Shown here: one piece after another, positions 36,312 through 46,408 of the stretch | Layout: each line of letters opens with the position of its first letter | How positions within the stretch are numbered: the stretch's first letter is position 1 | Assembly: GCF_024499015.1 (NCBI RefSeq) | Contig: NZ_CP098604.1 | Location: forward strand, 3,348,001-3,412,000 | Direction: 5' to 3' | Length of the DNA: 64,000 nt | DNA from: Xanthomonas hortorum pv. pelargonii | Lineage (GTDB): Bacteria; Pseudomonadota; Gammaproteobacteria; Xanthomonadales; Xanthomonadaceae | The notes under the pieces: model-generated | Databases searched by the model: none | The model's input: the letters and a program-made list of their open reading frames with translations, nothing else | What the model was told of the DNA's origin: nothing | Made by a program: the position numbers and the translations under genes

Positions 36312-38009
36312 ATGAAAGGAAAGATCAAGATCGGCGTCGCCATTGGGCTCTTGCTGTTTGCCTTAATCGGAGGGGTTCTCCTCTCCGGTCAGTTGATCCT
36401 GATGCTGTTGAAGGTGGCTGGGCCGCTCAGCTTTGGCACCTACTGGTCTTATATCAAAGCGCTCGACCTCCCGCAGTTCGCTCCCTATGCCAGCAAGATC
36501 AAGCTGGCCGGCGCCATCGGCTTCGGCGTGCCGCTCCTGGCATGGTTCGCACTGCTGATCCCGCTGTTTAAGCCAAAGGCGGCCGCCTTGCATGGCGACG
36601 CGCGCTTTGCTTCGGGCAGTGATCTGGCCAAGAAGGACATGCTCAAACCGTCGCCAACCGGCATTGTGGTTGGCAAGCACGGTGGCAAGTTGGTGCGCTT
36701 GCCCGGTCAGCAGTTTGTGATCCTGGCCGCGCCCACGCGTTCGGGCAAGGGCGTGGGCATCGTCATTCCCAATCTGCTCGACTACCAAGGCTCCGTGGTG
36801 GTCCTGGACATCAAACAAGAAAATTTCGACCTGACCTCGGGCTGGCGTAAGAGCCAAGGCCAAGAGGTCTTTTTGTTCAACCCCTTTGCCGAAGATGGGC
36901 GCACCCACCGATGGAATCCGCTGAGCTACATCTCGCCCGATCCCGCCTTTCGCGTGTCGGACCTCATGAGTGTCGCGGCCATGCTCTACCCAGATGGCTC
37001 CGACGCCCAGAAGTTCTGGGTGAGCCAGGCCCGCAATGCTTTCATGGCGTTTACGCTCTATTTGTTCGATAGCTTGGACGATCAGATCAAGCGCAAGCAC
37101 CCGAAAGAGACCTGGATGTTCCCAACCCTTGGGATGCTCTATCGCGTGACATCTGGCGATGGGAGCGACTTGAAGGGCTACCTCAAAAAGCTCTCGCAGC
37201 GCGAGTTCCTGGGCCGCGACGCCAAGACCGCCTTCGACAATTTGCTCTCGCAAGCCGAGGAGACCTTTGCTTCGATCATGGGCACGTTCAAGGAGCCGCT
37301 CAACCAGTTCATCAATCCGATCCTGGATGCATCAACCAGCGACAACGACTTCCTGCTGACTGATGTGCGCAAGAAGAAGATGAGCATCTACATCGGCATC
37401 CAGCCGAACAAGCTGGCCGAAAGCCGCTTGTTGATCAACTTGCTGTTTAGTCAGCTCATCAATCTCAACACCAAAGAGTTGCCGCAGAACAACCCGGCGC
37501 TCAAACACCAGTGCTTGCTGTTGATGGACGAGTTCACGTCCATCGGCCGGGTCGACATCATCGCAAGCGCGGTGAGCTACATGGCCGGCTACAACATACG
37601 TTTGCTGCCGATCATCCAGAGCATGGCGCAGCTGGACGCGACCTATGGCAAGGATGTCTCGCGCACCATCATCACCAACCATGCCTTGCAAATTGTCTAT
37701 GCCCCGCGCGAGCAGCAAGACGCCAACGACTACTCGGACATGCTCGGCTACACCACGGTGCGCAAGAAGAACAAGTCGCACACCAGTGGCAAGCAAAGCA
37801 GCGTGTCCTACTCCGAGACCGAGCAACGCCGTGCCTTGATGCTGCCGCAAGAGTTGAAGGCGATGGGCTTTGACAAGGAAGTCTTCCTCTATGAAGGCAT
37901 CCCAAGCCCGGTGCTCTGCGAGAAGATCAAGTATTACGAAGATGCCTATTTCACCAAGCGCTTGTTGCCGAAGGTGAAGATCGAAGCCTTAAAGATGGTC
38001 CCCGCATGA
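36312..38009 (+). CDS. virD4: Type IV secretion coupling ATPase VirD4
   Basis: 565 aa. Two N-terminal membrane helices (about residues 10-32 and 68-90) precede a TraG/VirD4 ATPase with Walker A PTRSGKG and Walker B LLLMDEF. Coupling proteins recruit substrates to the type IV secretion channel at the inner membrane. In Xanthomonas the chromosomal system delivers killing effectors to rival bacteria through VirD4 recognition of a C-terminal effector domain, and such a tail is encoded two genes downstream. No virB genes occur in this window, so the channel must be elsewhere. The next gene starts in an ATGA overlap. Confidence 0.93.
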   Translation: MKGKIKIGVAIGLLLFALIGGVLLSGQLILMLLKVAGPLSFGTYWSYIKALDLPQFAPYASKIKLAGAIGFGVPLLAWFALLIPLFKPKAAALHGDARFASGSDLAKKDMLKPSPTGIVVGKHGGKLVRLPGQQFVILAAPTRSGKGVGIVIPNLLDYQGSVVVLDIKQENFDLTSGWRKSQGQEVFLFNPFAEDGRTHRWNPLSYISPDPAFRVSDLMSVAAMLYPDGSDAQKFWVSQARNAFMAFTLYLFDSLDDQIKRKHPKETWMFPTLGMLYRVTSGDGSDLKGYLKKLSQREFLGRDAKTAFDNLLSQAEETFASIMGTFKEPLNQFINPILDASTSDNDFLLTDVRKKKMSIYIGIQPNKLAESRLLINLLFSQLINLNTKELPQNNPALKHQCLLLMDEFTSIGRVDIIASAVSYMAGYNIRLLPIIQSMAQLDATYGKDVSRTIITNHALQIVYAPREQQDANDYSDMLGYTTVRKKNKSHTSGKQSSVSYSETEQRRALMLPQELKAMGFDKEVFLYEGIPSPVLCEKIKYYEDAYFTKRLLPKVKIEALKMVPA

Positions 38010-39418
38010 GTGATAGCACGTCTTCCAATAGGCCTCTAAGTAGATCAAAGGCTGATGGAGTCCATGGTCAACAGCTGCTGCGTGATCGGGGAATAATCAA
38101 TGCACGCACTGTGCAGCAGTTGGGGCAATTGCAACCGGGTGCATCCGTGGCAACGCCTAAGCGCAAGCCCAATCTTCCACGTCCAATGCAACGCCTCAAT
38201 CAGGATGCTTTTATGACTCAGACCAACGATTCTTCCCCTGATTCGGTCGGCAAGCGACCGCCAGTGCCACAAGGCTTGCGCGAAAGCTTCAAGGATTACC
38301 CCGATCACATTGCGCGGTTGGAAAGCGCACTCCAAGAGTCGGTCGATAAGCCATCGCCGATCACCCCTCCGTTGGAGTTTGCGATCTGGGCGATCGAGGG
38401 CTGTATCGATACTTTCATTGACGAGTCACGCGAAAAGCTGCGCATTGCGGAGCAAACAGGTGACCAAGAGGCAATCGCACTAGCGAGGTCAACGCATCTG
38501 CTTATGCTTCACAGCGCCGCTAAGGGCGCATGGAAGGGGCAGAACTTGATGGATTATTTTGGCTTCCCAAGTTCGAAGTATCCCAATGGTCAAAGCCAGC
38601 GCACCGCTCAGGATGTTCAAATGACACAGGAAAATTCTCCTTCATCTGGCTCGATTGGCGAATATCCTCCCGTTCCCGAAGGGTTGCAGAAAATTTTTCA
38701 GGAATACCCTGAATATATGGATAGATTGAAATCGGCCATCAAAGAGTCGGTGGATAGTCCGTCATTGGTCACTCCTCCTCTTGAAATTGCAATATGGAAC
38801 CTAGAAGATTGCTTGGATTCCATCTTGGGTGAGGTCAACAGGGAGCTTAGGGAAGCTGAGGAGGACGGTGACCCGGTAAAATTGGAGGCGGCCGAGAAAA
38901 AGCGTAGGCAGCTTGGGCCTGCGGGGTTCAGTCACAACTGGAAAAGCGGCAACATGCTTGCTTACTTTGAAGCACACACACCTGCGGCACCCTCTCCTGA
39001 CAGAGAAAATCTTGAAATGTTCAAGCGCGATAATGCATTGACTGAAAAAACACTGCCTCCGCCTCCCGTGCCGCAGAAGTTGTGTGAACTACTCGCAGAC
39101 TACCCCGAGCTGATCCAACGTCTCCAGGAGGTTCTCGATGCGTACACCGAGAAGCCTTATATTTTAATGCCTTTTGATGGCGCCATTTGGGCCCTTGAAG
39201 GGAGGCTTGAATCCTTTATCTCTGAGGCCCGCAAAGAACTCGAAGCCGCCGAGGAGAGTGGAGACGTGACGGCTATTGGAAAGGCCGAAGAAAAAGAACT
39301 TCTGATGCTTCGTGCATATTCAAAAAATGGGGGTATGTCGGATCTAGATGCGCTATGGGAGTACATCGAAAAAATAAGGGAGAGCTACGATGAATGCTCA
39401 GCATCCCCAGCTCGATGA
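38006..39418 (+). CDS. Triplicated-domain protein, candidate immunity or chaperone for the zeta effector
   Basis: 470 aa with no recognised family. After about 70 unique residues come three copies of a roughly 110-residue unit (about 71-185, 200-320, 340-460). Each has a PPVPxGL start, a YP dipeptide, an L-S-A-x-x-ES helix, a TPPLExAIW motif and an acidic AEExGD helix. Units 1 and 2 each begin with MTQ and an Asp/Ser/Pro-rich stretch, as if separate genes had fused. It has no signal peptide and is acidic. Lying between virD4 and the effector, which it overlaps by 29 bases, it is a candidate immunity protein or secretion chaperone. Confidence 0.75.
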   Translation: MSDSTSSNRPLSRSKADGVHGQQLLRDRGIINARTVQQLGQLQPGASVATPKRKPNLPRPMQRLNQDAFMTQTNDSSPDSVGKRPPVPQGLRESFKDYPDHIARLESALQESVDKPSPITPPLEFAIWAIEGCIDTFIDESREKLRIAEQTGDQEAIALARSTHLLMLHSAAKGAWKGQNLMDYFGFPSSKYPNGQSQRTAQDVQMTQENSPSSGSIGEYPPVPEGLQKIFQEYPEYMDRLKSAIKESVDSPSLVTPPLEIAIWNLEDCLDSILGEVNRELREAEEDGDPVKLEAAEKKRRQLGPAGFSHNWKSGNMLAYFEAHTPAAPSPDRENLEMFKRDNALTEKTLPPPPVPQKLCELLADYPELIQRLQEVLDAYTEKPYILMPFDGAIWALEGRLESFISEARKELEAAEESGDVTAIGKAEEKELLMLRAYSKNGGMSDLDALWEYIEKIRESYDECSASPAR

Positions 39419-42400
39419 AACTACTCACAAGAAGGTTTTTGAGAGAAAAATTATTGTTGATGCGGCCTTGGATTTCAAGTCATCACTGGAACATCCCAAG
39501 GCGATTATTCTGGGAGGGCAGCCTGGCTCGGGGAAGGCAGCCTTGCTCGTGCCGCACGAGCAGAATTGGAAAAAGATGCTGTAACTATTGATCCGGATGC
39601 ACTTCGCGAATTCCATCCTCAAGTGGAAACCCTCCGCAACGCCCATCCCTATACTTGGTCCGGTTATACCCGCGCCGATGCCAGCCGATGGGCCGACGAG
39701 CTGCTGCAGGCCACCATCGAAGGCAAGAAGAACCTGATCTTCGACACCACGCTCAGCAATGGTGAATGGAGCGCAAGTCTGATCAAGGATCTGCAATCGC
39801 GCGGCTATGACGTCGAGGTGCGAGCGATTGCCGCGCACAAACTGGAAAGCGAGCATGGGGTCGACGCAAGATTTGCTCAACAACTGGATCGGGAAGGTCA
39901 CGGCCGCTATGTCCCCGAAGGCGCACGCGAAGCCATCTACACCAAGCTGCCGAGCAGCCTAGACACCGTACATGAGCAGACCACCGCGCCAATCCGCATC
40001 TTCAACCGCCAGGGTGCAGAGCTCTACGACAGCCGTACCGATGCACGATCGCCAGGACAGGCCCTGGAGCAGGCGCGCAATGCGTGGTTTAAGGATCCTA
40101 CCGTTACACAGCAGCTGCGCGAGAGCTGGCAACAACAGGCCGATTGGCATCGGGACCTGCCAGCACATGCGCAGCAAATTCCCCGGTCTGACCCAGCCAT
40201 CAGAGCGAAATTGCTAGCTGAGCACGCCGAGCTCAACGTCAGCGATGGGGTTGCCAGTCGGCTGGAAGGCATTGCCACCATCGACGAACTCGTGCGGCCA
40301 GGTGCTCCGCCTGCACGCGTGCCTGTGCCCGAGTCGGAGATCCCAGGCCTGCGTCGCGCCGGGATGACAGCAGGGCTTGCGGGCTTGGGTGTTGCCGCGA
40401 CCGCCTACGATGCGTCGCAGACCGGAGAGCGTGTTGGCACGCTGTTGGCACAAGACAACCTCACTGCTGCACGCTCAGAAGCGTTGCACTTTGCTGCCCG
40501 AGGCGCGGGCGGCTGGGCGGGAGGTGCCGCCGCCGCTGCCGTGGTTGGCACAACCGGTGCCGGGCCCGTCGCGCTGGTGGTGGCCGATGGTTATCTGTTC
40601 AGTGCTGCTGCCGACAAAGCGGTGACGCTCTGGGACAACCGTCAGATCTATACGCAAACCGACAAGCAGGGCGTGAGTTGGGAGTTCAACGGCAGCCAGT
40701 GGCTGCGCCAAGAGAAAGCCGATCTGCCCAACGATGGCGTGGATGCGCCGCAGAAGCAGGCCATGTTCGCACTGCCCGAAAAAGCGCGAGAGCTTAACTA
40801 TCACGCCAGTGGCGAAGCGACCGAGCAGGCGCTGGGCAAGGTGCAACCCAGTAATCCTTATGTGCAGCCATCCAGTGAGGCAGATGCTGCGCATCTCTAC
40901 GCGCGTGATTGGCGACACGATCCGGCGAATGGCCAGTGGTCACGGATGGTCGCCGACGACGTTGATCGGAACGATCGGCCCGTCTGGACGGTTGATCCGG
41001 CAAGCCCCGAGCGCAGTGCTGCGTTGGACCAGCAAGCAGCCCAGGTGGTGGATGCCAACATTGCCCGTGGCCCAGCTGCAATTGCAGCGACTTATCAGGC
41101 TGCCCACCAGCGCAATGGCTGGGAGGACTTCGGCCCCGTGCCAGCGGCCGTGCAAACAGCCTTGAACCCGGACTCGTTGCAAGCCTCGGACGGCAAGCAG
41201 TATCAGCGCGATACGCAAGGCCAGTGGCGACATGATGGTGTTGCTGCCGAAGGCAATGTCCCGCTGGAACTCAACGCAACGCGCGAACGCTTGTACCCGG
41301 CCTTGGAGCAGCATGCGCAGGCATTGGCACAGATGTCCGCGCGGCAAACGCCAACCCTGCAGCAGCAGGACCAGGCCAATACCGAAGCGACGTATGCCGC
41401 CTATGGCGTTGCGCCCAATGCCCAGACCGCAGGCGCGATCCAGCTTGCGGTGCAAAAGACCCGTGAGGCAAACGGGATTGATGCAGCGACCAGCTCTTTG
41501 GCATTGGAGCGTGATGCGACCGGTCAATACTCGGTGGACAGCCCCATCCAGCATCTGAGCCGTGACGCCGATGGTGCGGTGCGTGTTGCGGCGACCACCG
41601 GCGCTGACGAGATCCATCAGGCACTGGGCGAGGTGCAGTCACTCCGGCAAGAAAAATCCCCTTCGGCCAATGCACCAGAGCTGCGCATTGACGCGCAGTC
41701 GCCCCAAGAGCGCGATGCCTACGAGCAAGCGCTGCGCGAGGCCAATCGGCAGGGCGTTTCCACGCAAGAGGCGCAACAGGTCGCAAGCTTCGCAGCAACG
41801 ACCGTTACAGCTCCGCATGTGGATGAAACCCAAGCGCCTCAGGCAGCCATTGATGCGCAGCGTGATCGAAACGTTGCATACACTCCCGAGGTGCCTGTTG
41901 TTGTGGAGACGGCAACGCCTGCCCCGGTCGTGATGCCTGCATCCGCCAACGCGCCTTCGCCAGAAGACGTGCGCCCGGTCGCCAAGCCTGCCGAACCGAA
42001 GCCCGAACCTGTCCCGCAACGCGAACCACAAGAAACCCGAACACCTGAGGTTGCCGCACCCCCGACAGCCGGCGCAGTCCAGCCGAAGGCAGAGGCGGTA
42101 GCGCCAGCCTTGGCAAGCACAGCTGCGCCGAGTGCCGGGCCGGCATCATCAGTTTCAACCTCTCACGATCAAGCGCCTACTCAGGCCGCTGCGCCAGTGT
42201 CGCCGGCATCCCATGAAGTGGAAGGGCTGCGCCTCGGCGACCGAGGTCAAGAGGTCGAGTTCTTGCAGTATCGATTGCAGCAAGTAGATGCCCGGGGTCC
42301 GAACGGCCAGGCCGTGCCGCAAGACGGGCACTACGGTCCGGAGACCGAACATGCCGTGAGGCAGTTTCAGCAAGACCAAGGGTTGCCGGCAACGGGCGTT

Positions 42401-43183
42401 GCCGGCCAAGACCTGGATGCAGTGCTGTCGCAGGCACAACACGCGCGCCGAGAGTCCTTGAAACCCACAGAGCCGGCATCGGCAAATGGGCCGGTGGAGC
42501 AGGGTAGCGAGCAGCAAGCGCAAGGAGTTGCACCACAGAACGGTGCGTCATCGACTGTTCCATTGCAGGCAGAGCAGCAAGAGGCGATGCAGGCTTCGTC
42601 GCCGGCAATTCCAACGCAAAGCGAAGTGCCGGCGCAGATCGTCTTGCCGGAGCGCCAACCCGCTGTCTATACGTCGTCGCTAGGTTTTGGTAGGGCTAGC
42701 GAGCGTTCAGACGCAGGTGAACAAGAGGAGGATCGGGTCGAGCAAGTCAGGCTCTCCCTAGATGTCTCTCAGCAGGGGTTTCCCTCTGATCATCGGGATT
42801 ACGCGTTGTTCTCCGCCATCCAGGCGCAGCTCCCGAAAGGCACCTCCGATGAGAAGACGGCAGAGGTATTGCATGCCGTCAAAGAGTCAGGGATCGAACG
42901 CGCGGATGAACTCCGCAAAGTGACTATCCAAGATGATGTCGCCTTTGTCTTTGGCAAAACGCCGGGTTTCCACTCGGAAGTCGCGCTCAACACGCCATCG
43001 CCTGGCATCAATGACACCTTGCAGAAGACGGAGGCATTGGATCAGCAACGGGTACAGCAGATGGTGCAGTTCCAGCGGGAGCGCGAAGAGATCGACAAGA
43101 ACCCAACGGGCCCAGTGATGACGCTTGCTGCGCGCTCTCAGCAGCAGGCCATGTCGGACGCGTCCAGTGGTGATAGGGGCTAA
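39390..43183 (+). pseudogene. Zeta-toxin type IV effector with XVIPCD-like tail, single-base frameshift
   Basis: The ATG at 39390 follows GGAGAG. The first frame encodes the zeta-kinase N-terminus with Walker A GGQPGSGKA and stops at 39584. The rest lies in another frame: TIDPDALREFHP, a TLSNGEW core and then 1,200 residues. Removing the shift near 39550 gives an unbroken zeta sequence (AARAELEKDAVTIDPD). Downstream are a long Ala/Gln-rich region, a peptidoglycan-binding_1 domain (about 42225-42430; LRLGDRGQEVEFLQYRL) and a C-terminal domain ending in Gln-rich QQQ, matching the VirD4-interaction tail of Xanthomonas effectors. Zeta toxins phosphorylate UDP-N-acetylamino sugars. As sequenced, the kinase is broken. 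Confidence 0.85.
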
Positions 43184-43427
43184 TACTCGCGAGCCAGGCG
43201 ATAACATTTTTCATTTCAATACGTTGACGCGGTAACAAGTCGAATGCGGGAGGTCGAGCGCGTTTGCGCAGTCGCTGTCAGGCCGGGCGTGCCTCTATGC
43301 ATGCAAGGGGAGGAGTGAGGGGTAGTGCGCCACATGCGACACGCACATGTCACGCAGCTGACGCTTCGCAAATCGCGCACCTTTCTGCGCGCTGCGTTGC
43401 AATGACGACACGCCGGTGCGGTGCCGC

Positions 43428-43488
43428 TTCGTTCGTGCGGCGCCGGGTTCGCTTGCCTTGCGCATGTGCGGGCGTTGCTCCGTAGAGT
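43428..43488 (+). promoter_or_regulatory. PIP box and -10 element upstream of polygalacturonase
   Basis: TTCGT (43428-43432), 15 bases, TTCGC (43448-43452), then 30 bases to TAGAGT (43483-43488). This matches the HrpX-dependent promoter rule TTCGB-N15-TTCGB-N30-32-YANNNT exactly. It lies 82 bases before the polygalacturonase start. HrpX control in planta is therefore likely. Confidence 0.8.
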
Positions 43489-43570
43489 CCATCACGCCGC
43501 TGAGTTTGCCGCGGCCGGGTCGCGTTGCTTCAGCAGGCACGCGCCATTCCTCTTTCAGGTGATCTTTTCC

Positions 43571-44977
43571 ATGAAATTGCTAACCGCCGCCATCGGCGGT
43601 GTCTGTCTTACGCTCGCCGCACAAGCCGGCGCCATCAACCTTGCAACGGGCGATACGCGCGCTGTCTCCGAGCCGGCGATTCCTGCCACCTGCCAGACGG
43701 TCAGTGCCAGCCACACGCCGAGTGCGCGCCTGTTCGACGCTGCATCGGAAAGCGCGCCGCCAGACACCAAAACCATCCAGGCCGCGCTGACTGCCTGCAC
43801 CGGCAAGAACGGCAGCGTGCTGCTCAAGGCCGGCACCGGCACTGCGCTTCTCACCGGGCCGCTGTCGATTCCCACTGGTGTCACCTTGGTCGTCGATCAG
43901 GGCGTCACCTTATACGGCTCGCGCAATCCGGCCGACTACGGCAGCGGCTGCGGCACTGCCGGTGCGAAGAGCGGTGGATGTTTGCCGTTGATCAGCGTCA
44001 AGGGCGTCAAGTCGGGCGTCATGGGTGTGCGCACCGGCGGGCGCCAGGGCACCATCGACGGCCGCGGCGATCTGCCCATGCTCGGCAAGAGCACCACCTG
44101 GTGGGAATTCGGCGAAAACGCCAAGAACGCAGGCCAGGTGCAGAACAGCCCGGACCTGATCAAGGTGCAGAACTCCAACACCTTCACCCTCTACAACGTC
44201 AACCTGATCAATGCGGCGTACTTCCATTTCTTCGCGCATATCGTCGATGGCCTGACCATCTGGGGCGTGCGGGTGAAGTCGCCGGCCACCAGCCCCAACA
44301 CCGATGGTCTGGACCTGGACAGCGTGGTCAACGCCAGCCTGGTCGATAACGATGTGATGGGCGGCGACGACTGCGTGGCGATCAAGACCATTGCCTCCAA
44401 GTCCGGCAACATCAGCGTGCGCGACAACCGCTGTTACGGCACCCACGGCATCTCGATCGGCAGCGAAGTGATGTCCGGGGTCAACAATGTGCTGATCGAA
44501 AACAACGCCATCACCTCCATCGACGATGCCGGCAACCGCAGTACCGACAGCAACGGGCTCCGCATCAAGACCAGCATCGTCAAGGGCGGCCCGGTCAGCC
44601 TGATCACCTATCGCAACATCTGCCTGTTCGGGGTGACCAGCCCGCTGGTGATCAACCCGTTCTATTCGACCCGTGGTAGCGGGACCAAGCCCAGTTTCAA
44701 GGAGATCGTGGTCAACGGCTTGCGTACCACGGGCGATGTTGGCCTCAAGGGCAAGGGCTGGATCCTGAAGGGCTTTGATGCGCAGACGCCGCTGGATCTG
44801 GTGCTGGCCAATCTTGCGACAGGCAACACTGCCGTCACTGCCAGCAATGCGCAGATCGGGCTGTTCAACAGCGACCTGACCGCCGAAAATTTGGGCGCCG
44901 GCGTCACTACCGCCCCCGTGCAACTGAGTGGCGCGATCCCGACCTGCTCGACGGCACCGCGTTTCCCGGAACTGTGA
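43571..44977 (+). CDS. Secreted polygalacturonase (GH28)
   Basis: 468 aa from ATG 43571, which opens on a Sec signal peptide (cleavage near QAGA). GH28 parallel beta-helix enzyme hydrolysing alpha-1,4-galacturonan in plant cell walls. Catalytic signatures in order are NTDG (SPNTDGLD), GGDD, THG (GTHGISIGS) and RIK (GLRIKT), so the active site is complete. Several Cys residues suggest disulfides. It is preceded by a perfect PIP box, which predicts co-regulation with the Hrp type III system. Probably secreted through the type II pathway. Confidence 0.95.
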   Translation: MKLLTAAIGGVCLTLAAQAGAINLATGDTRAVSEPAIPATCQTVSASHTPSARLFDAASESAPPDTKTIQAALTACTGKNGSVLLKAGTGTALLTGPLSIPTGVTLVVDQGVTLYGSRNPADYGSGCGTAGAKSGGCLPLISVKGVKSGVMGVRTGGRQGTIDGRGDLPMLGKSTTWWEFGENAKNAGQVQNSPDLIKVQNSNTFTLYNVNLINAAYFHFFAHIVDGLTIWGVRVKSPATSPNTDGLDLDSVVNASLVDNDVMGGDDCVAIKTIASKSGNISVRDNRCYGTHGISIGSEVMSGVNNVLIENNAITSIDDAGNRSTDSNGLRIKTSIVKGGPVSLITYRNICLFGVTSPLVINPFYSTRGSGTKPSFKEIVVNGLRTTGDVGLKGKGWILKGFDAQTPLDLVLANLATGNTAVTASNAQIGLFNSDLTAENLGAGVTTAPVQLSGAIPTCSTAPRFPEL

Positions 44978-45268
44978 TCGATTGATCGGGCGTGGCCGGC
45001 GTTTCGGCTGCGCCTGATTTTTTCAAATGCTGTTTGCGAAAAACGATGCAGCGCCGCGAGGTGCTGCATCGTGGGGACTGAGGGAATCCCCGATTCCATC
45101 GCAGCGGACACATCCGGGCCTGCATGGAGGTTTTTTCGTGCTGCGCCCTCCAGCGAAGTGTCCTGCAAGCTTGTGCCAATGCTGCGGCATGTCTTGACTT
45201 CGGCTAAAGCTCTTTCGTTTCATGGTCTTATTGCCAGAAGTTCATCTGGTCTCTGTTACTCTCGGCCG

Positions 45269-46408
45269 ATGATTCGACGCACCCTGACCTGCCTGCTCAC
45301 CCTTGGCCTTGTCGCCTGCGCGACCCAGCCCAGCCCTCCGACCCCGCCGCCGGCCGCCAGTGCGCCCCCGGCCAAGCCGCCGAGCGCCCCGGTCGCGCCC
45401 GCCAGTGCGGCCGCCGAAGCGCCCGCGTTGCCGCCGGTGGACCTGACCCCGGTGCCGTTCGAGATCGCACGTGCCAATTTCGTGCGCGACACCGCCGCCA
45501 AGTACGGCCTCGACGCCGCCCAGATCGAAGCGGTGCTGGCGCAGGCGCAATTCAAGGACGCCATCGCCACCGCGATGTCGCGTCCGGCCGAACGGGTCAA
45601 GCCGTGGAACGAATACCGGCCGATGTTCATCACCCAGGCGCGCATCGATGGCGGCCGCAAGTTCCTGGCCGAGCACCGCGCCGAACTGAGCAAGGTCGAA
45701 GCGGCCACCGGCGTGCCGGCGCAGGTGATCGTGGCCATCATCGGGGTGGAAACCAGCTATGGCAGCAACGCCGGCAAGTACCGCGTGCTGGATGCGCTGT
45801 ACACGCTGGCGTTCCGCTATCCGCGCAGCGGCGACCCGGCCAAGCTCGAACGCGAAGTGCGTCGCGAGCTGTTCTTCCGCGATGAACTCGGCCAGCTGTT
45901 CGCGCTCGGCAAGGAAGAGCAACTCGATGTCACCACGCTGATCGGCAGCTATGCCGGGGCGATGGGCATGGGCCAGTTCATGCCGTCCAGCTACCGCCAG
46001 TTTGCGGTGGATGGCGATGCCGACGGCAAGCGCAATCTGTTCACCGACCACAATGACGTGTTCGCCTCGGTCGCCAATTACTTCGTCAAGAAGGGCGGCT
46101 GGGTGCGCGGCGGTCAGGTCGCGGTGCCGGCCACGCTGGCCGCCGGCCACGAGGAATTCAATCCCACCGATTGGTCGCCGGTGTACACGCTGGCCGATCT
46201 GTCCGCGCGTGGTTACCACCCTAATGCGCCCGTAGTGGCCGGCAGCACGGCGACGCCGATCACCCTGGACGATGCCAACGGCAAGCAGTACTGGCTGGGC
46301 TTCCAGAATTTCTACGCGATCACCCGATACAACATTTCCAAGATGTACGCGATGGCCGTGTTCCAGCTGTCCGAGGCCATCGCCGGCAAGGAGTTACCCC
46401 CGGCATGA
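45269..46408 (+). CDS. mltB: Lytic murein transglycosylase B, lipoprotein
   Basis: 379 aa from ATG 45269. A lipoprotein signal (LVAC lipobox) and a Pro/Ala linker precede a MltB/GH103 domain with the catalytic Glu in GVETSYGSNAGKYR and the AGAMGMGQFMPSSYRQFAVD motif. It cleaves peptidoglycan to 1,6-anhydromuropeptides at the outer membrane. It is followed by rlpA in an ATGA overlap, forming a murein-remodelling pair. Confidence 0.94.
   Translation: MIRRTLTCLLTLGLVACATQPSPPTPPPAASAPPAKPPSAPVAPASAAAEAPALPPVDLTPVPFEIARANFVRDTAAKYGLDAAQIEAVLAQAQFKDAIATAMSRPAERVKPWNEYRPMFITQARIDGGRKFLAEHRAELSKVEAATGVPAQVIVAIIGVETSYGSNAGKYRVLDALYTLAFRYPRSGDPAKLEREVRRELFFRDELGQLFALGKEEQLDVTTLIGSYAGAMGMGQFMPSSYRQFAVDGDADGKRNLFTDHNDVFASVANYFVKKGGWVRGGQVAVPATLAAGHEEFNPTDWSPVYTLADLSARGYHPNAPVVAGSTATPITLDDANGKQYWLGFQNFYAITRYNISKMYAMAVFQLSEAIAGKELPPA

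Noticed and set aside
39564..39584. Programmed -1 frameshift at the GGAAAAAG run in the zeta gene
   Set aside because: Zeta-like sequence in the second frame starts upstream of this run, so a base was lost before it. The run also lacks the A-AAA-AAG slippery heptamer.
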